Positions 35,668 through 47,676 of a stretch of 64,000 nucleotides of DNA are shown here, one piece after another (the stretch's first letter is position 1; each line of letters opens with the position of its first letter). Location of the stretch: NCBI RefSeq assembly GCF_015101885.1, contig NZ_CP062941.1, forward strand, positions 3,720,001-3,784,000. Direction: 5' to 3'. A program made the position numbers and the translations under genes. This DNA is from Massilia litorea (GTDB taxonomy: Bacteria > Pseudomonadota > Gammaproteobacteria > Burkholderiales > Burkholderiaceae_D). A model generated the notes under the pieces. The model was not told the origin of the DNA, did no database searches, and saw only the letters and a program-made list of their open reading frames with translations.

Positions 35668-38475
35668 TTAGAACGTGTAGTCGGCCCGCACCGTGTAGGC
35701 ACGCCCGATCGGCTTGGCGATATTGCGTGCAAAGACGACGCGCGAGGACAGGCGCTGGTTCGACAGCGGCGGATCGGCGTCGAACAGGTTGTTCACGCCG
35801 GCCGAGATCTTCAGGTTGCCATTCACCTTGTAGCTCGTCGTCAGGTTATAGACGCGATAAGGCTCGATCACGTTGTAGAACGGCTGGCCCGGCTTCTGGG
35901 TCGCCAGGGCGTTCGTGTCTTCGTAGCTCGACGAATACTGCTGCGTCAGCTGGGCGAAGAACGGGCCGTAGTTCCAGTTCACGCGTGCCGTGTGCTTCCA
36001 TTTGAAGACATAGGTGTTCGACGAGGTCGAGCCGGTGGCGAGCGCGCCGACGCGGCCGACGAAGTCGATCCACTCGCTGCCTGCTTCGTTCTGGCCCTGG
36101 TACTTGTCCGTGTAGGTGCCGTCCAGCGAGGCGCCGAAGCGGCCCCAGTTCGCGGTCGGCAGCAGGTAGCTCATGCCGATGTCGATGCCCTGGGTCTTCA
36201 GGCCGCCCATGTTCAGGCGGGTCTTCGTGATGTACTGCAGGGTGCCGTCGGGGTTGCGCACGAACAGGTCCTGGTACTTCGCCGGATCGCGGAAGATGGT
36301 CGCTTCGTCGATCTGCGCGATCGTGCCCTTCATGTCGATCTTCCAGAAGTCGACCGTGGCCATGAAGTTCCTGAACGGCTCGACCACGAAACCGACCGTA
36401 TAGGTCTTCGCCTTTTCCGGCCGCAGGTCCGGATTGGCGCCGGTCAGGGTCGTCAGGCGCGTGTTGCAGATGCGCGAAGGATCGAGGTTCAGGCCGGCGT
36501 AGCGCGGATCCGGGGTACCGGTGTTGGGCACGTTCGGCGTCGCGCCCGGGCACAGCAGCGGGTCGTCCCAGAGCGAGGTCGATGGGCTCAGGGTACGCGG
36601 CGTGCCATACAGCTCCGGCAGGGTCGGGGCACGGAAGCCGGAGCTCACCGTACCGCGGATCATGAGCTGCTTGAGCGGCTGGTAGCGGAAGCTGGCCTTC
36701 GGGTTCCAGGTCGAGCCGAAGTCGCTGAAATGGTCGCCGCGGACGGCGACGTTCAGGTTCAGCTCTTTCGTGACCGGTGCATCGAGTTCGACATACATGC
36801 CGGCCACCTTGCGCTGGCCGCTCGGGTTGCGCCCCGGCGTGCCCGTCACGTTGTAGGCGACCTCGTTGCCGAGCATGGTCGAGTTTTCTTCATAGGTCTC
36901 GCGGTGCCAGTCGCCGCCGATCGCCACGCCGAGGGCGCCGCCGCCGAGCTCCATGAAGGTGCGCGAGAGGTTGAAGTCGCCGCCGTAGTAGCGCACGTCG
37001 CCTTCGCGGTAGACCTGGCCGTCGGCCGAGATGCTCTCGAGGTAGTCGCGGCCGGCCTGGTCCTGCGGTCCGAACGGGTTCAGGATGCCGTTGGCGACGC
37101 CGGCGTAGACGCCCGGCGTGCTGACATAGCCGTCGCGGAAGCCGACGTCGCGGTGGCTGTACGCATAGGAAGTACCGACGCGGTAATCCCAGCCCTTGAA
37201 TTCGCCTTCGTCGGCGACGACGACGCGGTGGTTGGTCTGCACGTCGTGGCCGATCGCGCGGCCCAGTTCGTCCAGGCTCCAGTTCAGCGCCAGGTCCTGT
37301 CCGGTCACGCCGGCCACTGCGGGCACGCCGCCGCTGCCGCCCGGATACCACTTGCTCGACTTCGTCATCATCAGCGGCTTGCGCGAGGCCGTCAGGCGGT
37401 CGTAGTCGACGTTGGCGCCGAACGGTTGCGGCGCGTCGCCCGCGTCGATGAAGGAGCGGGCCAGTTGCAGTTCGACGGTCAGCAGCTTGCCGTCGCCGTG
37501 CGCCAGCGAGCCCCTGGTGAACCAGGTCGTCTGCTGCGCTTCCGGCAGCAGTTCCGGGTAGATGGTCGGATCGGTGACGCACACGCGGCTGCCGGCGCCG
37601 GAGGTGCGGGTCGACGGGACCGTGGTCTGGGTCGTGAACGGGCTCGCGCAACCGGCGGCGAAGTACGGATTGCCGGTGGTGGCGGTCGCCTTGCCCGCGT
37701 TATAGACGGTAAAGTTGGCCGGCGAGGCCGCGCCGACACTCGACGAGTTCGGCACGAAGGCGGTGCCGCCGAGCGCGACGATGGTCGCCGGGTCGGTGAT
37801 GTTCGGGCGGTCGCGCTGCAGCAGCGAGTCGCGTTTCTGGGTGTCGAAGGCGGTGTACAGGTTCCAGCCGTCGGTGGCGAGGTCGCCCTTGCCGGCGACC
37901 AGGCCGAAGCGGCGCTGCTCGCCGCCGCCCTTGTGTTCCGGCTGCACGGCGCTGGCGCTGACCGAGACATCCCTGACCGATTTTTTCGTGATGAAGTTGA
38001 CGACGCCGGCGATGGCGTCGGTGCCGTACAGGGCCGAGGCGCCGTCGCGCAGTACCTCGACGCGCTCGATGGCCGCCATCGGGATCACGTCGACGTTCAC
38101 CGAGCTGTCGCCGATGGCTTCGTTGGCCAGGCGGCGGCCGTTGAGCAGGACCAGGGTGCGGTTGGTGTTCAGGCCGCGCATGTTGATCATGGTGCCGCCG
38201 CCCCCGCCGCCGACCGGCTCGTTGGTCGAGGCGACCGTGAGGGCGGTCGCCACTTCCGACATCGTGGTCAGGCCGCGGTTGACCAGTTCTTCGGACTTGA
38301 TGGTGGTGAGGGGCAGGGCGTTCTCGCTGGCGAGGCGCTTGATCGAGGAGCCCGTGACTTCGACGCGCTGCATCGGGGCTTCCTGGGCGCCGGCGCTGTT
38401 GGCCAGGGTCAGGACCGCGACCGCGACGGCCGACAGGATGAAGCGTGGTTGCGTAATGCCGTTCTGGTGTTGCAC
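35668..38475 (-). CDS. TonB-dependent outer-membrane receptor 2, probably for pectin oligomers
   Basis: 935 residues from GTG 38473-38475, six bases after AGGAGA; a TTG at 38502 lies upstream of that site and is less likely. Signal sequence, plug with EVTGSSIKRLASENALPLTT and VEVLRDGASALYGTDAIAGV, and a barrel ending YTF. It is a paralogue of the receptor at 14719-17415 with the same plug layout but diverged loops, suggesting a different pectin oligomer. Leads the operon with CE12 and PL1-CE8. A good promoter with operator sites lies at 38683-38725. Confidence 0.93.
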   Translation of the reverse strand: MQHQNGITQPRFILSAVAVAVLTLANSAGAQEAPMQRVEVTGSSIKRLASENALPLTTIKSEELVNRGLTTMSEVATALTVASTNEPVGGGGGGTMINMRGLNTNRTLVLLNGRRLANEAIGDSSVNVDVIPMAAIERVEVLRDGASALYGTDAIAGVVNFITKKSVRDVSVSASAVQPEHKGGGEQRRFGLVAGKGDLATDGWNLYTAFDTQKRDSLLQRDRPNITDPATIVALGGTAFVPNSSSVGAASPANFTVYNAGKATATTGNPYFAAGCASPFTTQTTVPSTRTSGAGSRVCVTDPTIYPELLPEAQQTTWFTRGSLAHGDGKLLTVELQLARSFIDAGDAPQPFGANVDYDRLTASRKPLMMTKSSKWYPGGSGGVPAVAGVTGQDLALNWSLDELGRAIGHDVQTNHRVVVADEGEFKGWDYRVGTSYAYSHRDVGFRDGYVSTPGVYAGVANGILNPFGPQDQAGRDYLESISADGQVYREGDVRYYGGDFNLSRTFMELGGGALGVAIGGDWHRETYEENSTMLGNEVAYNVTGTPGRNPSGQRKVAGMYVELDAPVTKELNLNVAVRGDHFSDFGSTWNPKASFRYQPLKQLMIRGTVSSGFRAPTLPELYGTPRTLSPSTSLWDDPLLCPGATPNVPNTGTPDPRYAGLNLDPSRICNTRLTTLTGANPDLRPEKAKTYTVGFVVEPFRNFMATVDFWKIDMKGTIAQIDEATIFRDPAKYQDLFVRNPDGTLQYITKTRLNMGGLKTQGIDIGMSYLLPTANWGRFGASLDGTYTDKYQGQNEAGSEWIDFVGRVGALATGSTSSNTYVFKWKHTARVNWNYGPFFAQLTQQYSSSYEDTNALATQKPGQPFYNVIEPYRVYNLTTSYKVNGNLKISAGVNNLFDADPPLSNQRLSSRVVFARNIAKPIGRAYTVRADYTF

Positions 38476-38537
38476 TGCGTGTCTCCTGCGTGTGATCGTC
38501 AATCGCGTCCGGATGTACCCCCCGGATCGCTCGAATG

Positions 38538-38554
38538 GGATACCTCGCGTATCC
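38538..38554 (-). promoter_or_regulatory. Leader hairpin of TonB receptor 2
   Basis: In mRNA sense GGATAC-GCGAG-GTATCC, 63 bases before the GTG start. Same loop and stem length as the element before receptor 1 (17486-17502); one stem pair differs by a compensated double change. Confidence 0.55.
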
Positions 38555-38682
38555 CTGCCGTTGCGACGAGAGCCAGTCTGGCCGAGGTCACCACCGGTCG
38601 ATTATTCGTGCCCACGCCCGGGCAGCTTCCCGGACGCCTGGCGCGCCGTCAGGAATACCTGCGACGCAATTGTTGTGTGGGA

Positions 38683-38725
38683 ATTGTACTTTGGTCTGGC
38701 CAGTTCTGCAATCTGGCTGTGCCAG
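38683..38725 (-). promoter_or_regulatory. Promoter and double operator of the TonB2-CE12-PL1/CE8 operon
   Basis: Minus strand: TTGCAG (38706-38711), 17 bases, TACAAT (38683-38688). The spacer contains CTGGCCAGACCAA (38691-38703) and an imperfect palindrome CTGGCACAGCCAG lies just upstream (38713-38725). These resemble the GGTC/GACC sites before GH105, regulator 1 and kdgD. The rest of the 389-base gap between this operon and regulator 2 (38476-38864) shows no gene. Confidence 0.7.
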
Positions 38726-38864
38726 TTAATTTTCCGGCCTGAACGCTGTACGTACGTGGTCAGCCAGCGGCGGCAGCAGGCGGGGCGGGCGGGGACGGCA
38801 GAGGAGCGGAGGAAGACTGAGGCGGCCGCAGTCGTTCGCGCGGCCGCCTTGAGTGCGGCGTGGA

Positions 38865-39563
38865 TCAGCCGCGCGAGAAGGTGCGCGTGACGCGGTCGAG
38901 GTGGGCGCGCATCGCGGTGCGGGCGCCGGCGACGTCGTGCGAGGCGATCGCCGAGAAGATGTTGCGGTGGTCGAGCAGGGTCTGCTGGCGCAGTTCCTCG
39001 GTCTGGAAGTGTTCCTTCAGCTTGTGCCAGAGCGAGCCGCGCTGGCTCCACAGGTATTCGATGACGCCGACCATCGCGCTGTTACCGGTGGCGCGCGCGA
39101 TCGCGAGGTGGAAGTTGCGGTCGGCCGACTCGTTGCCGCTGCGCTCCTCGTGGTGCTGCTCCATCTCGAGCACGGCAACCAGGATGGCATCGATTGCCGA
39201 ATCGCTGGCGTGCTTGGCGGCCAGGGCCGCGACCTCGACCTCGATCAGGCGGCGCGCGGCCAGTACCTCGAAGGGGCCGGGACCGGCGGTCGGCACCTCG
39301 GCCTGCGGCGTGGCCTGCTCGCTGACGTACACGCCCGAGCCGCCGCGCACTTCGACGGTGCCGCCCAGTTCGAGGGCGATCAGCGCTTCGCGCAGCGAGG
39401 TGCGCGAGACGCCCAGCTTGGTCGCCAGGTCGCGCTCGGAGGGCAGGCGCTCGCCCGGCTGGATGTTCTCGGCCCGGATCAATTCCTCGATCTTGCTCGA
39501 CACCACCCGGTACAGTCGCGGCTCGTTGGCACCGGCTTCGTTCGGGGCAGGGATCTTCTTCAT
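38865..39563 (-). CDS. FadR-subfamily GntR regulator 2 of the pectin genes
   Basis: 232 residues, closely similar along its whole length to the regulator at 17584-18291 (shared GPGPFEVLAARRLIE and RLWHRLKEHFQTEELRQ-type segments; here SLWHKLKEHFQTEELRQ). Winged helix about 18-80 with DLATKLGVSRTSLREALIALE, FCD ligand domain about 95-225. It precedes TonB receptor 2 on the same strand and has its own promoter upstream. The two paralogues probably recognise similar GGTC/GACC sites, perhaps with different inducers. Confidence 0.92.
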   Translation of the reverse strand: MKKIPAPNEAGANEPRLYRVVSSKIEELIRAENIQPGERLPSERDLATKLGVSRTSLREALIALELGGTVEVRGGSGVYVSEQATPQAEVPTAGPGPFEVLAARRLIEVEVAALAAKHASDSAIDAILVAVLEMEQHHEERSGNESADRNFHLAIARATGNSAMVGVIEYLWSQRGSLWHKLKEHFQTEELRQQTLLDHRNIFSAIASHDVAGARTAMRAHLDRVTRTFSRG

Positions 39564-39608
39564 TGTGCGGGTTCGTCCTGGAATGGTGGTGTGATCAAAA
39601 ACTAGTGG

Positions 39609-39637
39609 ATCTTAGTTGGCCGGGCGGGATGTTGCAA
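39609..39637 (-). promoter_or_regulatory. Promoter of regulator 2
   Basis: TTGCAA (39632-39637), 17-base spacer, TAAGAT (39609-39614) on the minus strand, about 45 bases before the ATG. The spacer ends in GGCCAAC, a weak half-site at best. Confidence 0.55.
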
Positions 39638-39665
39638 GTGGGTCAACGAAAAATGGCAGACGCCA

Positions 39666-40415
39666 CTACACGCCGGCCGCGTCGCTCGCTTCCTGCGCCC
39701 GCCGCAACCTTTCGCGGCTGTTACTCAAATGCGTCCGCATCGCCGCCCGCGCGCTTTCCGCGTCGCTGCGCGCGATCGCACTGTAGATGTCCTCGTGCTC
39801 GTTGATCACCCGCTCCAGGTACTGCGCCGGATCGTCCTGCGCGATGCGCGCCGAATTCAGGCGCGCGCGCGGGATGATGTTGGTGCCGAGGTGGCTCAGG
39901 ATGTCGTGGAAGTAGCGGTTGCCCGAGCTCTGCGCGATCAGCAGGTGGAAGGCCATGTCCGGCGCCACCGTCTCGACGCCCTTGCGCGCGCAGTCCTCGA
40001 AGCTGTCGAGCGCCGCGCGCAGCACGCGCAGCTGCTCGTCGCTGCGGCGGCCGGCCGCCAGCCCCGCCGCTTCGGTCTCGAGGCTGATGCGCAGTTCCAG
40101 CAAGGCCAGCACGTCGCGCATCGTCACCACCGTCGCCGGGTCGAGGCCCATCGGCGCGGCCGGGGCGGGTTCGAGCACGAAGGTGCCGATGCCGTGGCGG
40201 GTCTCGACCAGGCCGGCCGCCTGCAGGTGCGAGATCGCCTCGCGTACGACGGTGCGCGACACGCCCAGGATGCGCATGATCTCGGATTCGGTCGGCAGCT
40301 TGTCGCCCGGCTTCAGGCTGCCGCTCTTGATGCTGTCGGTGAGGTGGGCGACGACGCCCTGGGCCAGGTTGCGGTGGCGCTTCAGGGGTGCTGCTGTTGG
40401 CGAGGATGTATTCAT
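39666..40415 (-). CDS. FadR-subfamily GntR regulator 3
   Basis: 249 residues: winged helix about 20-90 (KLPTESEIMRILGVSRTVVR then EAISHLQAAGLVETRHGIGT) and FCD domain about 105-235 with DMAFHLLIAQSSGN and VINEHEDIYSAI metal/ligand positions. Differs clearly from regulators 1 and 2 (no full-length similarity beyond the family level). Its own promoter contains GTCTG/CAGAC. Members of this branch regulate galactonate, gluconate or hexuronate genes, so a part in the sugar-acid genes here is possible, but its targets cannot be fixed from the sequence. Confidence 0.9.
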   Translation of the reverse strand: MNTSSPTAAPLKRHRNLAQGVVAHLTDSIKSGSLKPGDKLPTESEIMRILGVSRTVVREAISHLQAAGLVETRHGIGTFVLEPAPAAPMGLDPATVVTMRDVLALLELRISLETEAAGLAAGRRSDEQLRVLRAALDSFEDCARKGVETVAPDMAFHLLIAQSSGNRYFHDILSHLGTNIIPRARLNSARIAQDDPAQYLERVINEHEDIYSAIARSDAESARAAMRTHLSNSRERLRRAQEASDAAGV

Positions 40416-40459
40416 GATCGGGAAATTGGTCGCGCGCCGCCTGGTCGACGGGCGACGCG

Positions 40460-40491
40460 ATTATACGCCGGGCGTTTGTCTGATGACAGAC
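40460..40491 (-). promoter_or_regulatory. Promoter/operator of regulator 3
   Basis: A perfect -10 TATAAT (plus-strand ATTATA, 40460-40465) lies below the inverted repeat GTCTG-ATGA... CAGAC (40478-40482 and 40487-40491), read as TCTGTCATCAGACA on the minus strand. The repeat covers the -35 region, a layout typical of autorepression by FadR-type proteins. Confidence 0.6.
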
Positions 40492-40501
40492 GATAGCTGC
40501 T

Positions 40502-44836
<4,335 letters not shown>

Positions 44837-44972
44837 CGTCAGCAGATGGGGGCGCAAATGGAGAAGGCAAGATGGCTTGGAGGGCGGAAGCGCAGCCGTA
44901 CACCGGATCGCGCTGTTCGGTGTTAGTCTGTGAAAGAGCGCCACCTGGGCGAAGGGCAAGCAGGAGGTATCG

Positions 44973-45167
44973 ATGACCGTAAAAGTCTACCGCTACGCGC
45001 AATACGCATTCGACCATGACGAAAACTTGTCGCACGGCTACGCGACGATGGGGTATATCGTCCTTAACAAGCTCACAGCGATACCGGACAGCGAAATGGA
45101 CGTCGATCCGGCGCACGTCGACGAAGAGGGGCGCTACCTGGGACTGAACGGCAGTCGTCCGGCCTGA
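44973..45167 (+). CDS. Small hypothetical protein
   Basis: 64 residues (MTVKVYRYAQYAFDHDEN...), acidic, no signal or membrane segment. The ATG has a very good AGGAGGT seven bases upstream, and the codon use matches the neighbours, so I consider it real. It is divergent from lhr. I recognise no family; function unknown. Confidence 0.7.
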   Translation: MTVKVYRYAQYAFDHDENLSHGYATMGYIVLNKLTAIPDSEMDVDPAHVDEEGRYLGLNGSRPA

Positions 45168-45312
45168 AAAGCGGCCGGACAAGGTTCGCGGTGACGCGAC
45201 GATGCTCACCTGCCTGATCACCTGCGTGATCGCCTGCGCGAACGAAGATCCGCCCGGACGCGTGCCACTGCCCGCATCCTGTTACGATGTCCCTTCCACC
45301 AGGAGACGCGCC

Positions 45313-45582
45313 ATGGACCGAGTGGGCACCTACCGCGGTTACGATATTGCAGTCAGCCTGCACTCGGACGGGCGACCGAAGACGCCGAAATGGCATTCCT
45401 CCATTCAGATAAGCCCAGTCGGCAGGGCGGCGACAGAACCATGCTTTACCACCGAGCCATCGTACGGCACGGTGAGCGAAGCGAGGAACCGGGCCATTCG
45501 CATCGCCCGGTTTGTCATCGACGAGCGTCCAAATGCCGCGCCCATTGGCGACGACGATTTGTTGGAGGAAGAGCGCAGCTGA
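45313..45582 (+). CDS. Small hypothetical protein
   Basis: 89 residues starting MDRVGTYRGYDIAVSLHSDG. AGGAGA lies seven bases before the ATG. Beta-strand-like polar N-terminus (YRGYDIAV, WHSSIQI) and an Arg-rich helix (SEARNRAIRIARFVIDER) with an acidic tail. I recognise no family. It converges with the CoA-transferase gene, 48 bases away. Function unknown. Confidence 0.7.
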   Translation: MDRVGTYRGYDIAVSLHSDGRPKTPKWHSSIQISPVGRAATEPCFTTEPSYGTVSEARNRAIRIARFVIDERPNAAPIGDDDLLEEERS

Positions 45583-45629
45583 GGGCCGAATCCGTCCTTC
45601 GCCAGGCGGTGACGACCCTCCCTGTCCCC

Positions 45630-46850
45630 TCAGCCCGCCGCTTCCTCGATCACCCCCGCCTCCACGAACCCATCGATCTCCGCATCGCCATACCCATACT
45701 CGCGCAACAGTTCGCGCGAATGCTCGCCCAGCATCGGCGCCGGCCGGTCGATGCGCGTCGCCGTCTTCGAGAAATGGATGGGGCAGCCGAGCGCGCGGGT
45801 CGGTCCGGCCTGCGGGTGCACCAGGTCGACCACCATCTCGCGCGCCAGCGTTTGCGGGTGCGTGAGCGCCTCGGCGATCGTGTGCACCGGGCCCACGGGC
45901 ACGCCCGCTTCGTCGAGGATGGCGATCCACTGCGTCCTGGTGCGGCTCGCGACGATCTCGCTCATCATCGAGACCAGCGCTTCGCGGTTTTCCATGCGCT
46001 GCGTATTGGTCGCAAAGCGCGGATCCTCCCGCCATTCCGGGCGCCCCAGCGCGACCGCGATGCGCTCCCAGTTGCCCTGGTTGGCGCCGCCGATGTTGAT
46101 CCAGCCGTCGCTGGCTTTGAAGGCCTGGTAGGGCGCGGTGAGCAGGTGGGCGGAGCCGGTCGGGCCCGAGGATTCTCCGGTCGCGAAATAGATGGCCGCC
46201 TGCCAGTAGGTCTGCTGCAGGGCCGCCTCGATCAGCGAGGTGTCGACGATTTGCCCTTCGCCGGTTTTCAGCTTGTGGACGTAGGCGGCGGTGATGCCGG
46301 CCATCGCGAGGATACCGGCGTTGGTATCGGCGATCGAGTTGCCGGTCTTGACCGGCGGTCCGCCCGGCTCGCCCGTGACCGACATCAATCCGGAAAAGCC
46401 CTGTGCGATGAGGTCGAAGCCCGGCTTGTCGGCGTCGGGACCGTTGCGGCCGTAGCCGGACACGGCGCAGTAGATCAGGCCCGGGTTCACCTTGCTCAAT
46501 ACGTCGTAGCCGAGTCCCAGTTTTTCGAGGGTGCCGCGGCGGTAGTTCTCCGTCAGGACGTCGGCTTCCTTCACCATGCGCAGCAGGATGTCGCGGCCCT
46601 GCTCGAGTTTCAGGTTGAGGGCGATGCCGCGCTTGTTGCGGTTCAGGATCATGAAGGGCGCCGAGACGCCGTTCACGCGCGGCTCGCGGTAGGCGCGGGC
46701 GTCGTCGCCGCCCGGCAGCTTCTCGACCTTGATGACGTCGGCGCCCATGTCGGCCAGCATCATGCCGCAGGTCGGCCCCGCCATGATCTGCGCCAGTTCG
46801 AGCACGCGCATGCCGGCCAGGGGACCGGTGTGTGTTGGTTTGGTCGTCAT
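45630..46850 (-). CDS. CaiB/BaiF family III CoA-transferase
   Basis: 406 residues from ATG 46848-46850. Family III signatures: RVLELAQIMAGPTCGMMLAD at the N-terminus, VIKVEKLPGGDDAR, NRNKRGIALNLKLEQGR, and the catalytic Asp in NSIADTNAGILA. These enzymes move CoA from a donor (often succinyl-CoA) to a carboxylic acid. The start overlaps the crotonase stop as ATGA, so the two are translationally coupled. Together they suggest activation of an acid to its CoA ester and then (de)hydration or isomerisation. The acid is not identifiable. Confidence 0.93.
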   Translation of the reverse strand: MTTKPTHTGPLAGMRVLELAQIMAGPTCGMMLADMGADVIKVEKLPGGDDARAYREPRVNGVSAPFMILNRNKRGIALNLKLEQGRDILLRMVKEADVLTENYRRGTLEKLGLGYDVLSKVNPGLIYCAVSGYGRNGPDADKPGFDLIAQGFSGLMSVTGEPGGPPVKTGNSIADTNAGILAMAGITAAYVHKLKTGEGQIVDTSLIEAALQQTYWQAAIYFATGESSGPTGSAHLLTAPYQAFKASDGWINIGGANQGNWERIAVALGRPEWREDPRFATNTQRMENREALVSMMSEIVASRTRTQWIAILDEAGVPVGPVHTIAEALTHPQTLAREMVVDLVHPQAGPTRALGCPIHFSKTATRIDRPAPMLGEHSRELLREYGYGDAEIDGFVEAGVIEEAAG

Positions 46851-47629
46851 GCTCCGGTCCATTGAGGGCGCTGTTTGTCGAGGAAGGCGTTCACGCCGAT
46901 CTTGAAGTCGCTGCTGCCGTAGGCGGCGCGGATCAGGTCTTCGCCGTCGGGCAGGCCCGCATTGACGAGGCGGCGGATGGCTTCCTTCGACACCCGCATC
47001 GTGACCGGCGCATGGCCGGCGAGGCGCTTGCACATGCCGGCAACTTCGGCGTCCAGAGCGTCCGGCTCGGCCACCCTGGTGACGAAACCGCTGGCCTGCG
47101 CCTCGGCGGCGCTGATGGTCTCGGCCAGCAGCAGCAGGCGCTTCGCGGTCGGCACGCCCACCGCGGCGACGACCCGCGCCGTGTTCTTCATCGACAGGCA
47201 GTTGCCGAGCGTGCGCGCGATCGGCACCCCGAAGGCCGCGCTCGGGGTGGCGATGCGAAAGTCGCAGGCGGCGCTGAGCGCCAGGCCGCCGCCGATCGCC
47301 CAGCCTTCGACGATGGCGATGGTCGGCATCGGCAGGCTTTCGACCTGGCCCACGCGCTCGTCGATGGCCTGTTCGTAGGCGATGCCGTCGTCTCCGCCTT
47401 TGAAGGTGGAGAACTGTTCGATGTCGGTGCCGGCGACAAAGGCTTCGCCGCCGGCGCCGCGAATCGTCGTTACCCGGATCGACAGGTCGCCCGCGATCCG
47501 CGTACAGATGCTCCCCAGTTCTTCGTACATCGCCCAGGTCATTGCGTTGCGCGCCTGCGGGCGGTCGATCAGGATGGCTGCCACGCCGTCCTTGATCGTC
47601 AGGTGTACTCTGCCATTCTGCTCGGTCAT
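46847..47629 (-). CDS. Enoyl-CoA hydratase/isomerase (crotonase) family protein
   Basis: 260 residues. CoA-binding and oxyanion elements are present: ARNAMTWAMYEEL, GEAFVAGTDIEQF and the GWAIGGGLALSAACDFRIAT block. The usual pair of catalytic glutamates of true hydratases is not obvious (the second position reads GVPIARTLGN), so isomerase, lyase or hydrolase activity is possible. It is coupled to the CoA-transferase. A REP-like palindrome separates it from the dehydrogenase gene upstream. Confidence 0.9.
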   Translation of the reverse strand: MTEQNGRVHLTIKDGVAAILIDRPQARNAMTWAMYEELGSICTRIAGDLSIRVTTIRGAGGEAFVAGTDIEQFSTFKGGDDGIAYEQAIDERVGQVESLPMPTIAIVEGWAIGGGLALSAACDFRIATPSAAFGVPIARTLGNCLSMKNTARVVAAVGVPTAKRLLLLAETISAAEAQASGFVTRVAEPDALDAEVAGMCKRLAGHAPVTMRVSKEAIRRLVNAGLPDGEDLIRAAYGSSDFKIGVNAFLDKQRPQWTGA

Positions 47630-47644
47630 GATGTCCTTTCAGGT

Positions 47645-47673
47645 GTAGGGTGGGCACGGGGCGCCCACCCTAC
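47645..47673. repeat. REP-like palindrome
   Basis: GTAGGGTGGGC (47645-47655) and GCCCACCCTAC (47663-47673), a perfect 11-bp inverted repeat, in the gap between the FAD/Fe-S dehydrogenase stop and the crotonase start, both on the minus strand. Confidence 0.8.
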
Positions 47674-47676
47674 GGA

